Below, piece after piece: positions 1 to 11,600 of a stretch of 64,000 nt of DNA. This DNA is from Isoetes taiwanensis. Lineage: Eukaryota > Streptophyta > Lycopodiopsida > Isoetales > Isoetaceae. The translations under genes were made by a program, and so were the position numbers. Each line of letters starts with the position of its first letter. Within the stretch, counting starts at the first letter, position 1. Under the pieces are notes generated by a model, which was given only the letters and a program-made list of their open reading frames with translations, ran no database searches and had not been told where the DNA came from. The stretch is taken from contig JAJEKV010000085.1 in NCBI GenBank assembly GCA_021234155.1, forward strand, positions 2,242,896-2,306,895, written 5' to 3'.

Positions 1-1671
1 ATCATATGCCACCATGGTGTCAAACACCAAATGTGCGCTTTTCACACACCCGCTCTTGCCGTACATATTAAGAAGAGCATTTCCCATGTCAAGATCTAGC
101 AAAATAGAATGTTTTAAAAGATATGAATGAACTAAGGTACCATTGATTAGATCAACAAGGTCAGCACAGGCTTCAAGAATGCTAATGACAGTAGGATCGT
201 CCACCTTTACTCCTTCCTGATTCATTTGGTATAATAAGCTCATTGCATCCTTCTGACATCTATGTTGAGCATAAAGTGCAAGCATTGCATTCCAGCTAAT
301 TATGTTTCTGTGGGACATTTTATCAAAAACCCTCTGTGCATCTTCAAGCCTCCTACAGGCCCCATACATGGTAATTAAAGCAGTTGCCAGAGCAGTTCCA
401 GGTTCAGGATTTGTGAGAACGTGTGTCAGCTTACCTTCTCCTAGGTATCTTAAACTAGCACATGCACCCAAGATTGCAACAAAGGTAACATCATTTGGTA
501 TAAACCCTTTCTTTCTCATCTGCCGGAAAGTTTGAAATGCTTCTTTGTTATACTCATGATGTATGCACGCCGAAATCATTGAATTCCATGATGCAATATT
601 CAATATGCTCATTCGATGGAAAATCTTGTGTGCATCTATCAGACTACCAAGCTTGGAGTACATATTGATCAGGCCATTCTCTACATTCACATCAGAGTCT
701 AAATGATAGCTAATGATAAGAAGATGAATAATTCTTCCCTCGCCAAGCCTTTCACATGCATCCATGGCACTAATAAATGTCATCATGTTTGGCTTCATAC
801 CCTCTGTCTGCATTTGCAATAATAGGCAGAAGGCTTGCTTGCCACATGTATTTTGTGCATACGCTTCCATCATGGAATTCCACAAATTAATGTCCTTTCC
901 TGGTGTGGTATCAAATATATATCTTCCATAATCTGAATTCCCACATTTACCATACATGTTAATAACAGAGCACCTCACAGCCAAATTGTGCTTTGTGTTG
1001 TTCTCCAAAATGTGTGCATATATCAAGTTTCCATCTGCAAGAGCCGCCGGACTGAAGCAGGAATTAGGGAGTATAATGTATGTGATGGTATCAGGAGTCT
1101 CACCCTCCTCTTGCATTTGTCGAAAGAGTTGAAGAGCTTTGGTTCCATCTCCATGTTGCACATATGCAGCAAGCATGGCATTCCAGGTAACCAAATTTCT
1201 TTCATACATGACATCAAAGACCTTGCGGCCTTCTTCTGGACACCCACACTTGCCATACATATTGATCAGATTATTGCATAAATATGTATCTTGTTCAAGC
1301 CCATTTTGAATAATGTAACCATGGATTCTCTGGCCTTCTTCTAAGGACTTTGTCTTAGAACATCTCTGTAAGAGACAAGCAAAACTATCTGCATCACATT
1401 GACCATTCCATCCCTCTATACTACGCAACCACTCCTCCAGCGTACCCAGCTTATGCAATACATGTGGATCTCTTATCAAATTTGGGTTGATCGCCAAGCA
1501 CACAGAGTTCAGATGCAATTTTCTCGTAAATTCAAGCCTATTTAACAGCTGAGCAACTGCTTCAAGTGAGGAAAAGGGAGAAGATGTACCTTGTTTAGTA
1601 TTGATATGAAAGTATATTGTTGCCGAAACTGAAGGTGAATTAACTATCTTGATGCGTCTAGCTAGCGTCAT
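1..1671 (-). CDS. PLS-class pentatricopeptide repeat protein, C-terminus beyond window
   Basis: The minus strand is open for 557 codons from an ATG at 1671 to the window edge, with an in-frame TAA just upstream at 1735-1737, so this is the first possible Met. From about residue 97 onward the protein is a tandem array of roughly 35-residue helical repeats with the PLS signatures: GLINMYSKLGSLIDAHKIF-type, NLVTWNAMLAAYVQHGDG and KALQLFRQMQEEG segments, each followed by a TFISAMDACERLGEG-type segment. MYGKCG occurs repeatedly. The N-terminus (MTLARRIKIV) is basic and hydroxylated, as expected of an organelle transit peptide. PLS-class PPR proteins bind single-stranded organellar RNA one base per repeat and usually specify C-to-U editing sites. 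Any E, E+ or DYW domain would lie beyond position 1 and cannot be seen. There are no stops or introns, unlike everything else in the window. Confidence 0.93.
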   Translation of the reverse strand, partial: MTLARRIKIVNSPSVSATIYFHINTKQGTSSPFSSLEAVAQLLNRLEFTRKLHLNSVCLAINPNLIRDPHVLHKLGTLEEWLRSIEGWNGQCDADSFACLLQRCSKTKSLEEGQRIHGYIIQNGLEQDTYLCNNLINMYGKCGCPEEGRKVFDVMYERNLVTWNAMLAAYVQHGDGTKALQLFRQMQEEGETPDTITYIILPNSCFSPAALADGNLIYAHILENNTKHNLAVRCSVINMYGKCGNSDYGRYIFDTTPGKDINLWNSMMEAYAQNTCGKQAFCLLLQMQTEGMKPNMMTFISAMDACERLGEGRIIHLLIISYHLDSDVNVENGLINMYSKLGSLIDAHKIFHRMSILNIASWNSMISACIHHEYNKEAFQTFRQMRKKGFIPNDVTFVAILGACASLRYLGEGKLTHVLTNPEPGTALATALITMYGACRRLEDAQRVFDKMSHRNIISWNAMLALYAQHRCQKDAMSLLYQMNQEGVKVDDPTVISILEACADLVDLINGTLVHSYLLKHSILLDLDMGNALLNMYGKSGCVKSAHLVFDTMVAYD

Positions 1672-1737
1672 GCTATACAAAGAATACGGTTTGGCAAGCT
1701 CATGTATAACCAGGAGCTTTGGATCGAGGTATTTTTA

Positions 1738-2640
1738 GGAGGCTGATCAGAGCCTGCTGTCCATCCTACAATCGTTATTGCCTTTGAACCAATTTGTTAT
1801 GCCTTCATAAGCGACAACAGGAGCGATCCGAAATTGCCACAGAAAGTGTTTTCCCACAGGGATCGGAATTGCCATAAGGGCATTTCAAGAGTTAATCTAA
1901 AACTTAAGGGTAATTAACCAATTTTCAAAACTACAAAATACATTCTACGTTGAGTAGGGGCATTCCATAAATTTTTGAAAAGTTAGGGGTACGTGGCGAG
2001 ATTAGTCAAAACATAAGAGTATTTTGTAGTTTTTCCCTAATTGTTTTGCCAAGAGGGGGATAAAAATTGTTTTTATGCATATCCTCGATATAGGCAATAG
2101 AAGTATCAAAGATGATTACTCCGTTAAGGCTTGTGGATTCAATAACCACAAATGCAGCTACTCCAACAATGCTAGGTTGAAATTCTGCATGGAAATCAAA
2201 CCTTAATACCTTCGTTTGACCTTGATCAAGTGTTGCCAGAAGTAAAGAGTCAACTACTCCTCCTTTCTTTGGAATCATGATCATATATGATGCATATTCA
2301 ACTCCTTCACGATCAAGTGAATTAAGGTCTCCTCCTTGATCTGGAAACAAAATAGAGTTGAGTGCCATAACAAAAAGCCGGAAGTGTTGGAAGTGTTGTG
2401 GGTGCCGGAAGTTTCGTAATCCCAACAAAAAATCAGCTTGATCGTGTTAGAACTTGAGTGCCTCCACCGTTGGCGCTTCCACCGCCTGTGGCGGCGAAGT
2501 AAACCCTCATGGGCGCCTTCCTTGAGGGGAGGGGGGGGGGGAGGCTCTAACCCTATGGGTGCTAAGAAGAAAACAATGGCATCACCCAAAGAAGGGCGAG
2601 GCCATGGAATATGACTCGAGACAATGTTCCCATCTCCTCG
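1738..2640. other. Spacer with one unrecognised minus-strand ORF
   Basis: This lies between the PPR start and the LINE. It holds a minus-strand ORF of 140 codons at 2006-2428, overlapped in another frame by a 102-codon ORF (2281-2589) with a poly-Pro stretch. The 140-residue translation has a protein-like mix (GVVDSLLLATLDQ, IVGVAAFVVIESTSLNG) but I do not recognise a family. It may be an exon fragment. A short C-run at 2528-2540 makes the sequence there unreliable. Positions 1738-2005 show nothing else, apart from the possible promoter side of the PPR gene. Confidence 0.3.
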
Positions 2641-2689
2641 TGTTGGTTAATGAATTGAAAGCGTAAATTCGTAACATGAGAACCGGTGA

Positions 2690-3273
2690 TTTCAATGAAG
2701 CAAACCCCTCAAGAGGTATTGCATCAAAATACGATTCTTCAAAGTAAGAATGAGGAATTGGTCACCAAAACTCAACAGCTATGAAGCTTTAGAAATCAAA
2801 CCGCCTCTGTACTTGCAGAGACCACTAAAGAACAAAATGCCGATGCATCAAGAGCATATTACCATCGAAAGCAAGCGTAACAAGAATCTAGATCAATGAA
2901 CCCGAAAATCTCGTGTCTCCCGCGAATTACAAGAGGAAAATGTCTCTTGATGTGATTGATAGATTCTTCAAGGAAACGATGCATTTGCATGATCCACAGT
3001 TGTATCATCAAGAAGACTAGGTAAGCCCAGCATTTCATAACCGGCCCCATTCTTGTCAAATTCAGAAATAAGGATGCGAGAGACTGAGTAATGCACAATA
3101 GAAGCATATTGAAAGGCGAGAAAGGCATATGGTTGGAGGCAGATTTAACTCCTATACAGCTTGAAGTCCGAAAGAAAGAATGGCAGAAGGTTATGGAAGC
3201 AAGAAACACCGGAGTTATAGCATATCTGGATAAGAGTGGCAAAGCAGTGATAACCAACAGGAAAAGAAATTAG
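2690..3273 (+). pseudogene. LINE ORF1 protein remnant
   Basis: The + strand at about 2690-2880 reads as a Gln/Glu/Lys-rich coiled coil (QSKNEELVTKTQQL) with a stop in it. From 3052 it reads GPILVKFRNKDARD, a TGA stop at 3088-3090, then MHNRSILKGEKGIWL and DLTPIQLEVRKKEWQKVMEA to a stop before 3274. This is the pattern of L1-like ORF1 chaperones: coiled coil, an RRM-like strand, then the LKG...DLTP...RK segment. In family members the protein packages the element RNA into particles. The lesions show it is no longer made in full. Confidence 0.7.
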
Positions 3274-3285
3274 GAAGTTAGGGCC

Positions 3286-6200
3286 TTGAAGGTTAGCTTA
3301 TGGAATGCTCATGGATTACATCAAGTAAAGATAGCAGCTACATGCCAAGTTTGGAATCAACAAGATATTTTACTGTTTACAGAGACATGGGAACACCAGA
3401 CTCGTCCATTGCCAGAGATACCAGGATTTATGCTGATAGGGAATGTATGGAATGAAAAAGGAAGTAATGTAGGACGAGGATTTGGAGGCATAGCAATATA
3501 TAGTAGGAAGGAAATAGCACAGGAACTCCAATTGATATCAGCAGATATAAATAAGCAATTTTTATGGCTAAAGATTAAAGATATTTATTTGGGAGTCTGC
3601 TATTTTGCCCCTATCAATCGATTTTAAGCACATATGATAAGCCAGGTTTTGATAAATCAGATCCATTCCAGGCACTTTGTACAGAAGCTTTGAAGCATGG
3701 TAAAAATGGATAGGATAGGATATGATAGGTTTTTAGCGTCCACGGAGACCAACTGGCCTATGGGAGAAGTTTTGTTGTTGGGAGACTTCAATGCAAGAAT
3801 AGGTAACAAGCAATCTATAAAATTCGAAAATATCATAGATGTCCAGCTACAAGAGGTGGAAGAACCATTGTTTCAGAGGACATCAGAAGATACCACCAGT
3901 AATTTCATGGGCGAAATGCTCCTAGAGATGTATACAATCTGCAATTGGAAAATTCTGAATGGTACAAGAATGTTTGAGCGCTCAGGAGATTGTACATGCA
4001 GCAACCATGCTGGATCCAGTGCCATAGACTATCTATTAGCAAGAAATGGTGATGTAATTCAAGATTTTAGACTAGGTAAGAAACTACTTGAGTCGGATCA
4101 TAAGCCTTTGTTTGTAGAAATAAGGGTGGCATGCACCACAGTGGCGAATGACACTGCGTTCCAACCGAGGCTTAAGGTTCAATATACACTTAACGGAATA
4201 TATGAAAGCCAAGTGGAGAGGTTGATGTCCTCCATGACATGGAAAGGGGAACTTCAGGCAGATGCTCGGCAATTCTCCCAGGCGGTACTCCGTGCAGCAG
4301 AGCAGACGTTCGGCTACACCAGGAAACGCCCACTTGGTAGACCTATCAATGCATGGTGGGATAGTGATTGTCAGCAAGCACGAGCAAAGCTGCCTGCAAA
4401 CTGCATACAGAAGCCAAAGTGGTATAAAGCATTGGTAAGACAAAAAAAGCGAGCCTTTTTCAGGAACCAGCAGCTAAAATTAACAGATCAACTTATGGAA
4501 TCTCCAAAGACCTTTTGGAGAGCAAGACAAGGAAGACCAACTGCGCCTAATCTGGATTTTGATGAGCTCCTAAGTTTAGTTAAAAGTATCTATGCTATTG
4601 AAGAGACAGAAAACATGCAATTTTTGGCCACCAACATAAATATGTTTACTGAGGCAGAGGTCAGGGAGACATTATCAGAAATGGATAACAATAAGGCACA
4701 CGATGTAGATGGCTTGTGCATTGAATTGTTTAAATGGGGAGGCCATCAGACCCTTACCATTCTGACACGTTTGTTAAATCAAAGCCTCAGATATGGGCTT
4801 CCAGGGTGTTGGAGGTGAATCGAGTACATCCAATTTATAAAACATAAGACAAGAAATTGGCACAAAACTATAGAACCGTTTTAATTGGGAGCACTTTCAC
4901 CAAGCTTTTGGGTACGTTGTTGGAGAGTAAATTGAACATATGGGCTGAAGAACAGGGCAAGCGTTCTCAGTACCAAGCTGTTGTTAGAAGAGGGCACAAT
5001 ACTTTAGATCATGCACTAACGCTCCGTGTCTTGATAGAACGGGCGAAGGAACCGAATAAAGCTCTATACGTTGCTTTCGTTGATTTTGCGAAAGCATTTG
5101 ATACGGTTTCCAGGAAGGGTTTAGGTGAGAGAATAACACGATTAGGTGTCCCTGATGAACTCAAAGGAGCGATATCTCAGTTATACTCTGAAGTTTTGGT
5201 GACATTAACCAGGGATATGAGCACATTGGTCAGGAATACCATTGGGGTCTACCAAGGCTGCCCGCTGTCACCTACTTTGTTCGGGCTCTTCATCGATGTA
5301 CTTGACGAATGGTTGCGTGCACATGCTCTATCAGGTACTTTGCTTGGGGGTTATGTCATACAATTGTTATTATATACAGATGATGTGGTTTTACTAGCTA
5401 ATAAGAAAGCAGTTCTGCAAGCTCATTTAGACAGGTTGGAACAGTTTTGTATAGCAAAACGAATGAGAGTGAATGTGGCAAAGACAAAAATCATGGTTTT
5501 TGGAACCAAGGACAGGCCAAGTTTTCAATATAAGGGACATGAGATCGAGACAGTGGAATGTTTCAAATACTTAGGCATTGATTTTGCTTCTAAATATAGC
5601 TGGAAGGAGTGCATAAGAAGGCGGGTGACGGGGAGGGAAATCCGCTTTATATGCCATGCTTTCAAAGTGCTCAAGATTGTTCCTCAATGACTGCAAATCA
5701 AGAAACACCCGTATAAAACCTTGGTTCAGACAGTGATTTTGTATGGCTCACCCATTTGGGGGTCCAAGATTTCTAGAAGCTATGGGGACAGATTGAATCA
5801 GTCCAGAAGCTCTTCTTGTGTGGAGAGCTGGGTATTAAGAATACCATACCATACGCAATAATGCTGGCCGAGACGGGAATGTTTCCCCTTGAATTAGAAG
5901 CTCTCTATCAGACAATTAATTTTGTCAATAGAGTTCGGGAGCAGCCAAACAACAGGTTATCACATCAAGCTTTATTGACATCAACCAATCGTGGGTGGTT
6001 TCATGATATGAAAGAATGGGCAAGCCGCTCGGGAGTGACGGAGGCGAACCGGCCAAGAGACAAGGAGGAGACTCGAGCAATGGCGAGCGGCTTGCAATCC
6101 AGTCATACGGGCAAAACAAAGGGGCGCAGGATGTCACACTATAGGCTATCACCAATCGGGATGGAACATTATGGGGACCAAAGGTATCTCTCCACAAACA

Positions 6201-6365
6201 TGCCAAGATGCTCGTGCAAATTATAGCAAGATATCGGGTCAGTTCTGATAGGTTAGAGGTGAAACAGCCGGGTGGTCCAAGATTTCAGCGTAAAAATCGG
6301 CTTTGTAAACTCGCAACACAAACAAAGATTGAGGATGAAGATCATGTTTTTTGGTCTCCATATAT
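3286..6365 (+). pseudogene. LINE ORF2: endonuclease, reverse transcriptase, C-terminal region
   Basis: Endonuclease: LWNAHGL (near 3300) and FTETWE (near 3380), then a frameshift and stop at about 3627, then LLLGDFNARI (near 3775) and a SDHKPL motif (near 4095). The RT is split by another frameshift near 4818. Its conserved blocks are FVDFAKAFDTVSRK (near 5080), QGCPLSPTLFGLFID (near 5253) and YTDDVVLL (near 5373), where Thr replaces the usual Ala of YADD. The C-terminal part continues in another frame at 5816-6226 and decays into stops by 6365. The encoded enzyme would nick target DNA and reverse-transcribe the element RNA at the nick. At least four frame breaks make this copy non-functional. 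Confidence 0.88.
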
Positions 6366-6547
6366 AAGGTTATCGGGATAATTTCGGTATCCATGTGGAG
6401 AATTTTCGATCTCTATTTACTTTAGATTTGGTTAAAATAGGTTCATATATAAAAGCAGTAGAAGAACATCGTACATTCATATTGAAACTGTAAAAGGTAA
6501 CAGTGTATTCAGGCTCCATGGCCTTCAAGGCCCCAGAGGGCATTGAA

Positions 6548-6568
6548 TTTATTATTATTATTATTATA
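6548..6568 (+). repeat. (TTA)n LINE tail
   Basis: A short TTA microsatellite directly follows the LINE 3' end and adjoins copia gag sequence. On the minus strand it produces an artificial run of isoleucines fused to the gag frame. Confidence 0.75.
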
Positions 6569-6573
6569 AACGC

Positions 6574-7519
6574 TGCCAACATATCAGAAATGAATGCCAC
6601 TTGATGAAGTGTTGCTACATTGCTTGAAAATGGGGAGAGGAAGGCCACATCAAGATATCCTGGCTCAATGGCTGAGGTATCTATTAATCCTTGCTTGGAA
6701 GGTGCTGGAATATCAGAAATTGGCATCCATTTATTGGATTCTACTGCATCGTCTGATATCCAGAAAGTAGAAGAATCTAAATCCACTACTTCATGCTTAC
6801 TAGGAAGAGATAATCTGCTGCCAATGTGTTTTTCCCCCTCATCGTGCTCATCCCCATTCAGGGTAGATTGAGTCTTTGAATGTCCTGCTGCAAAGAGAGT
6901 GGCATGATCATCTTTACCTGCATCTTGCCTTGTCATGATCTCCTTAATAGAAGCGATTGCTTGATGGAAGCCCATATCTTTGTCTTGCATGAAGCTGCTG
7001 CACAAAGAATCAAATGCATTAGGTAATGACCTGAGGAAGAAAAATAGTTGCATCGATTGTGAGATCTAATGCTGTTCTCCAAAAGCTTCAATCTGCTGGA
7101 AGGCGTGCTTCATGTGATCTGAGAACTCGTCAAGACTTTCAGCAGTCTCGTCCCAGCACATATCCATCAGCTCTGCATACAAGTGCCCAATCTTATGGAT
7201 CTTTTGGACATGCTTCTCAATGAGAGCATGCCACAAATCGTGGTTGTTCTCTTGCTGGAACTCATCAAGGATAGAGTCAACTACGGAGAGCCCGATATAT
7301 GCCATCGCCTTGTCATCTCGGCCCTGCCAAGCATGCAAATCAATATAATATTTTTGCATCTGGTGCAGGTTCTTGACCATTGACAATTCCCCAAACTCCT
7401 TCATATCTGAGAATGAAAATCATTATGCTTTTCCATTGCTGGAAACCTGTGCCGTCAAAGATTTGAATCGCATAACCGCCAGGGAAGGTAATCTGGTTGT
7501 AGCTTGCATCCTTCTCCAT
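6574..7519 (-). pseudogene. Ty1/copia gag fragment
   Basis: An ATG at 7517-7519 opens a frame reading FPGGYAIQIFDGTGFQQWK, the start of copia Gag (DUF4219-like). A frameshift near 7400 leads to a frame (7404-7066) with the UBN2-type segment DDKAMAYIGLSVVDSILDEF and LWHALIEKH. A single in-frame TAG at 7066-7068 follows, after which the same frame resumes with FLRSLPNAFDSL and runs to about 6574. There the LINE tail cuts it off. Gag forms the particle shell. The protease and pol that should follow are not recognisable to the left of the LINE, so the rest of this element is lost. Confidence 0.8.
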
Positions 7520-7557
7520 TGCTGTGTTGATCTTGAACCAATCTCAGCACACCTAGT

Positions 7558-7569
7558 GCTCTGATACCA
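7558..7569 (-). other. Primer-binding site of the copia element (initiator tRNA-Met)
   Basis: On the minus strand the sequence is TGGTATCAGAGC, the standard plant LTR-element PBS complementary to the 3' end of initiator tRNA-Met. It lies between the LTR and the gag ATG, as expected. Confidence 0.9.
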
Positions 7570-7880
7570 TGTCAAGGTTGCACCAAAAAAGGGAGAGAAG
7601 GGGATGCACACCAATATCCGAGAGCGCAAGCTCCCAAAACAAAGGCAAACTGGAATTGTATTCAATGTTGTGTATCAATACATGAAGTACAATGATATAA
7701 ACCAAATGGTATTATCCGTTCACCCACCGCCCACTAATAATAGCCGTTACTTAGTTGGGTCGGTGCTCAGTATTGATAAGGTGCTGACTCTGTTCAGTTC
7801 AGCACTTTCTCAGCACCACTGTGCTGAGTGCTGAGTCGCTGCTTCAACACGTCTAGCAAGATGGTGGTCTCGATATCACA
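7570..7880 (-). repeat. 5' LTR of the copia element
   Basis: On the minus strand a 311-bp segment starts TGTGATATCGAGACC and ends GCAACCTTGACA, immediately before the PBS. TG...CA ends and the PBS fix the inner edge well. The outer edge is the best-fitting TGTGATATC. No second LTR is left in the window. Confidence 0.7.
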
Positions 7881-8689
7881 TATATCTTGACAGATTCAAG
7901 GATCTAGTCTGGGTAGAGGCACTTTCGACTCACGAGTCGAGTCGACTTGCAAGTATAGGTTGCCAGAGGGGTTAGTATGGATTGCGGCATATCTTGACTC
8001 GTGAGTCGAGAATCCAGCTTGTAGAGTATCAAGGACCATTATGTCAAATGGGAGTGCCGAGTACTATCAGTGGGAACGCCCCTTACTGAGAATAAAATTG
8101 TGATAGGTGCCAACTACATAAGGTAACTTTGGCATTTCCCAAAGCTTTCTCAAGCGAGAAAGCCTCAGGTCATTTGTTCTTGTCCTATTGTGAGACTTTC
8201 TTGACTCGCAAGTCGAGAATGCCCCTAGATCGTACGTAGTTGTCCTTCTTGTTGTCATGAAACTACACAAAAACAAGAGGAATATATAGAAAATGCGAAA
8301 GAAATACGCAAGAAATATGCCAAAAACAGGGAAGAATTTGATATATAATAAAGAAACAAGAATACAATTGCTCAAAGGCAAGCAGGAACACAAGACAAAT
8401 ATCTAGAAGGCTCAAGACTGACGTTGAACCAGAATATCCATACTAGCGTCAAAGACCTCGTTACATACTGGAAAATGGGCCTCTTTTCTGCAAAATGCAT
8501 GTGGGATATACACCCAAGTTCTAGAATGTTCCAGGAACCTCCTGGACATCAGTATGCATGAAGAAAGATGCAAAGTAATCTCTTCAATAAGTATTGGTAG
8601 TGAACTTGACAAAGGTGTTTGACTCACAGATAGAAGATTGTGAGTATAAACTCTACCTCATGCAACTATCTTTTGCATCCATATAGTCA
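7881..8689. other. Spacer with three CTCGACTCGYGAGTCGAG-type palindromes
   Basis: No supported gene. Palindromes occur at 7924-7949 (compound), 7993-8012 and 8198-8219, all variants of TTCTCGACTCGCGAGTCGAG, and the same motif recurs at 14.3-14.8 and 16.8 kb. Small ORFs on the minus strand (8067-8393, 8412-8627) look random. Confidence 0.5.
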
Positions 8690-11600
8690 TCACACCATCC
8701 CCATCCTACGACGACGACAAGTCTTCGGAGCTGGAGCCGGGGTACTCGAATTTAGCTTATCTGGGTAACGTCGGTAAAAATTTGCAATTTTATCAAGCGC
8801 ATTATTAGTCAGATTCTCAGCAGGTACCCAGGTTCTATCACTTGGTGAGTAACCTTCCCAAGCGACAAAGTAATACAATCGCCAACGCAGCAACTTGGAG
8901 TTTAAAAGCTCGTGAACCTCAAACTCCTCATGATCATCCATTTCCACTGGTGGTGGTGGCGGAGGAATGCGATCTGGGAAAGAATTAATTGCGTAGGGCT
9001 CCAAGAGTGAAATATGAAATGTGGAATGGAAACAAACAGTTGGAGTGAGCTCGAACCAGAATGCCACATCGCTGATCTGGGCCGAGATCCAATAAAGGGC
9101 CAAGGTGGCGACAATCAAGCTTATTGCAGGGACCTAAGTAAGAAGGTCCCTATGGAGAAGCCAGACAAGGTCACCAACATGAAATGTAGGAGCTACCTGC
9201 CGAATGTCGATAGCGCTGCTGTGCCTGGAGAAGATGGTGTTGAAGATCTAATTGAAGTGCCTTGAGTTTCTCAAGTTTGGATCCAACATTAGGATTCATA
9301 GAGTCACTGCCAGCAACGCCAAAGGAACACCAAAGGATCAATGAGAATGTTGGCCAGAGTTTAGAAAGAACGGAGTATGGCCAGTAGAAGCATGTACTAA
9401 GTTATTATAGGCAAACTCGGCTAGTGGAAGATAATCAACTCAATCATCATGTTGATAACTGATAAAGCACCTCAAATATTGCTCCAGAGTCTGATTAGTG
9501 TGCTCCACTTGCCCATTACTTTCTAGATGATGACTGGATGTTAGTCGGATGTTAGTGGGAGTTCAATATGCAATAACTCCAACATCCGCTTCCAAAAACC
9601 TGTGACGAACTGGGGTCCACAATCGATGACAATATTGTCTGGCAGTCCATGAAGTCTGTCTACTTCATGAAGCAAAATATAGGAAAATTTGCAGAATGCC
9701 ATTTCCTTGTTGGATTCCTTTTCCCTAGCATCTGGTATTTTTGTGGGTTGGCAGAAGTGTACAGCACTATGGGCTTTGGACTCTCCAGTTCCACCATGTG
9801 TAGCTACCTTTCCATGGAAGATCCTTCCCCATGGTAAAGCAACCAAACTTCTGGTATCCCCAGTAGGGTGTTCATATCTCATCGAGATCGTGGGAGGCAA
9901 GATTAAGGGCTTGGAAAAGCACCTTTTTGGTGGTCCACGGGGCTTTCCATGGCGGGATCTAATTGTTGTGGCTAAGTCAGTTTTAAGCAGCACTCATGTG
10001 TATATGGCTTCGTTCATGTTGGCTCCACAGTCAAAGATACAACTTCGTCGGGGTTGTCGAAACTTCATCCGGGGGAACAGGAGGAGGGTGCTTCTTTGTC
10101 AAAAGTCGGGCTTGGGAAAAGTGCATGTTGCCAAAGCATTTTGGTGGCCTTGGAATGATTAATTTTCTTTTGCAGAGCAAGGTGATGATTTCTAAGTTCA
10201 TTTGGAGAATTTTGAATAATGTGGATGAGTCCCCGGGTTCCCGCCTTGTTTATCAGTCTTTGCAAATGTGCATTTCTTTTGGATCTCGGTCTCTTAGGCC
10301 ACTTTTCCCCTGGGCTCTGTTCTATCCACTGACGGCATACCCTAATGCATCCCCATTTCTTAGAGGATTGCTAGTTGCATGGGAGACTGCATAATCTCGC
10401 TTTCATTTTCACCATCTTTGCGCACACTAGCATGACCGCAAGTTGTTGGTGGATTCCATTGGATGGTGGTCCTCTTGTTTCAGTCCACCCATTGACGCAG
10501 TCATTATGGAGAGCAGCAGTGTGCATATGATATCCGATTGGTATAATAATCAAAGGCGATTCTTTCGACATGGGAGGAGTTTAGAGCTAAGTTCCTCCTT
10601 TTAAGGTGGGATCGAGCTATTTGGCAGAAGGTGTCTTCAATTCTTCCCCCAGTAGCACAAGTGGATGACCCCCAGCCGTGGGTAGTTCATGAGCATGTCA
10701 AAGCGATAAGTTGGTGAATTCCATGTACAAGGTCTTGCTTTGATCTTGACGCCTTTGCCTCCTTCGTCCAAGTGGCCTTTGGTCATTCCCTGTGGATCGC
10801 GAAAAGCAAGTGTGGAAGTGGGTATGGGATAAACTACTCCATCCCAAAGTATCTGCTTTTATGGTGGCAAGTCACTCATCGTTGTTCAAAGTTAATATTC
10901 TCGGGTGCACTGATTTTCGGTCCAGAGGTGTCTCGGCTTTGTCCCTTATGTGCACGCGGAGGGACGGTGACAATTGAGCATTGCTTCTTCCTATGTAGAC
11001 ATGTCAGACATGTTGGTTGTGGCTTCAAGGCCTCTTTCATTGCAATTTGAATAGCCAGCAGGTGTTATTAGCAGTTTATCCAAGTAGTTGAGATAATTTA
11101 GCAAAAAGGGCCTTTCATTTGGCTTCTGCATGGATCATCTGGTCCATTTGGAAAAGAAGGAATCTTCTCATATTCAAAGGTCTTGCTTGTTCAGATGCAC
11201 AGGTCCTTCTTGATGCCCAACAACGAATTGTCAAAGCATTCAGGTGCTCATCAATTGCTAATGAGGTGAAGAGCCGTATTTGGGAGCACTATCTTCAGAT
11301 TCATACTTACTTATGAGTTTTTGCTTGCTCTTCATATTGTTTAGATGTTGTATTTGAGTGGGGTGGTTTTGCTCTAGTGGACATTCTCTCCACTGAGTTA
11401 TTAGTCCCCATTATACTCTGTAACTTTCTCTGGATAATAAAAACTCAAGTCCTTCAAAAAAAAAAAAAAAAAATATCAGCCTTCACTAGTAATGATGACG
11501 TCGCAGTGAATTAAATGAGCCATCTTAGAGAATCGATGAACAACGACCGTGATGCCATCATGTGCCCGAGAGAGTGGCAGCCCCGGAATAAAATCCACAG

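Larger units (their letters stand above)
2640..6571 (+). mobile_element. LINE (non-LTR retrotransposon), near full length, dead
   Basis: The element carries ORF1 remnants, an apurinic endonuclease, a reverse transcriptase and a C-terminal region, in the order typical of LINEs. It ends in a GGCC...GGCC hairpin followed by a (TTA)n tail at about 6548-6568. The tail abuts the interior of a copia gag gene on the opposite strand, so the LINE inserted into that element. The 5' end is approximate, placed where coiled-coil-like ORF1 sequence begins. At least one stop in ORF1 and several frameshifts in ORF2 make it inactive. A target-site duplication could not be identified. Confidence 0.85.

Noticed and set aside
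6370..6570. Minus-strand gag frame continuing through an isoleucine run
   Set aside because: The Ile codons are the (TTA)n tail of the LINE read backwards; gag ends at about 6574.
9014..9265. Plus-strand 83-codon ORF
   Set aside because: It is antisense to the gypsy integrase C-terminus and has no family resemblance.
11456..11473. Poly(A) run as a terminator or gene 3' end
   Set aside because: It is the LINE tail: LINE coding sequence precedes it and gypsy integrase resumes immediately after it.
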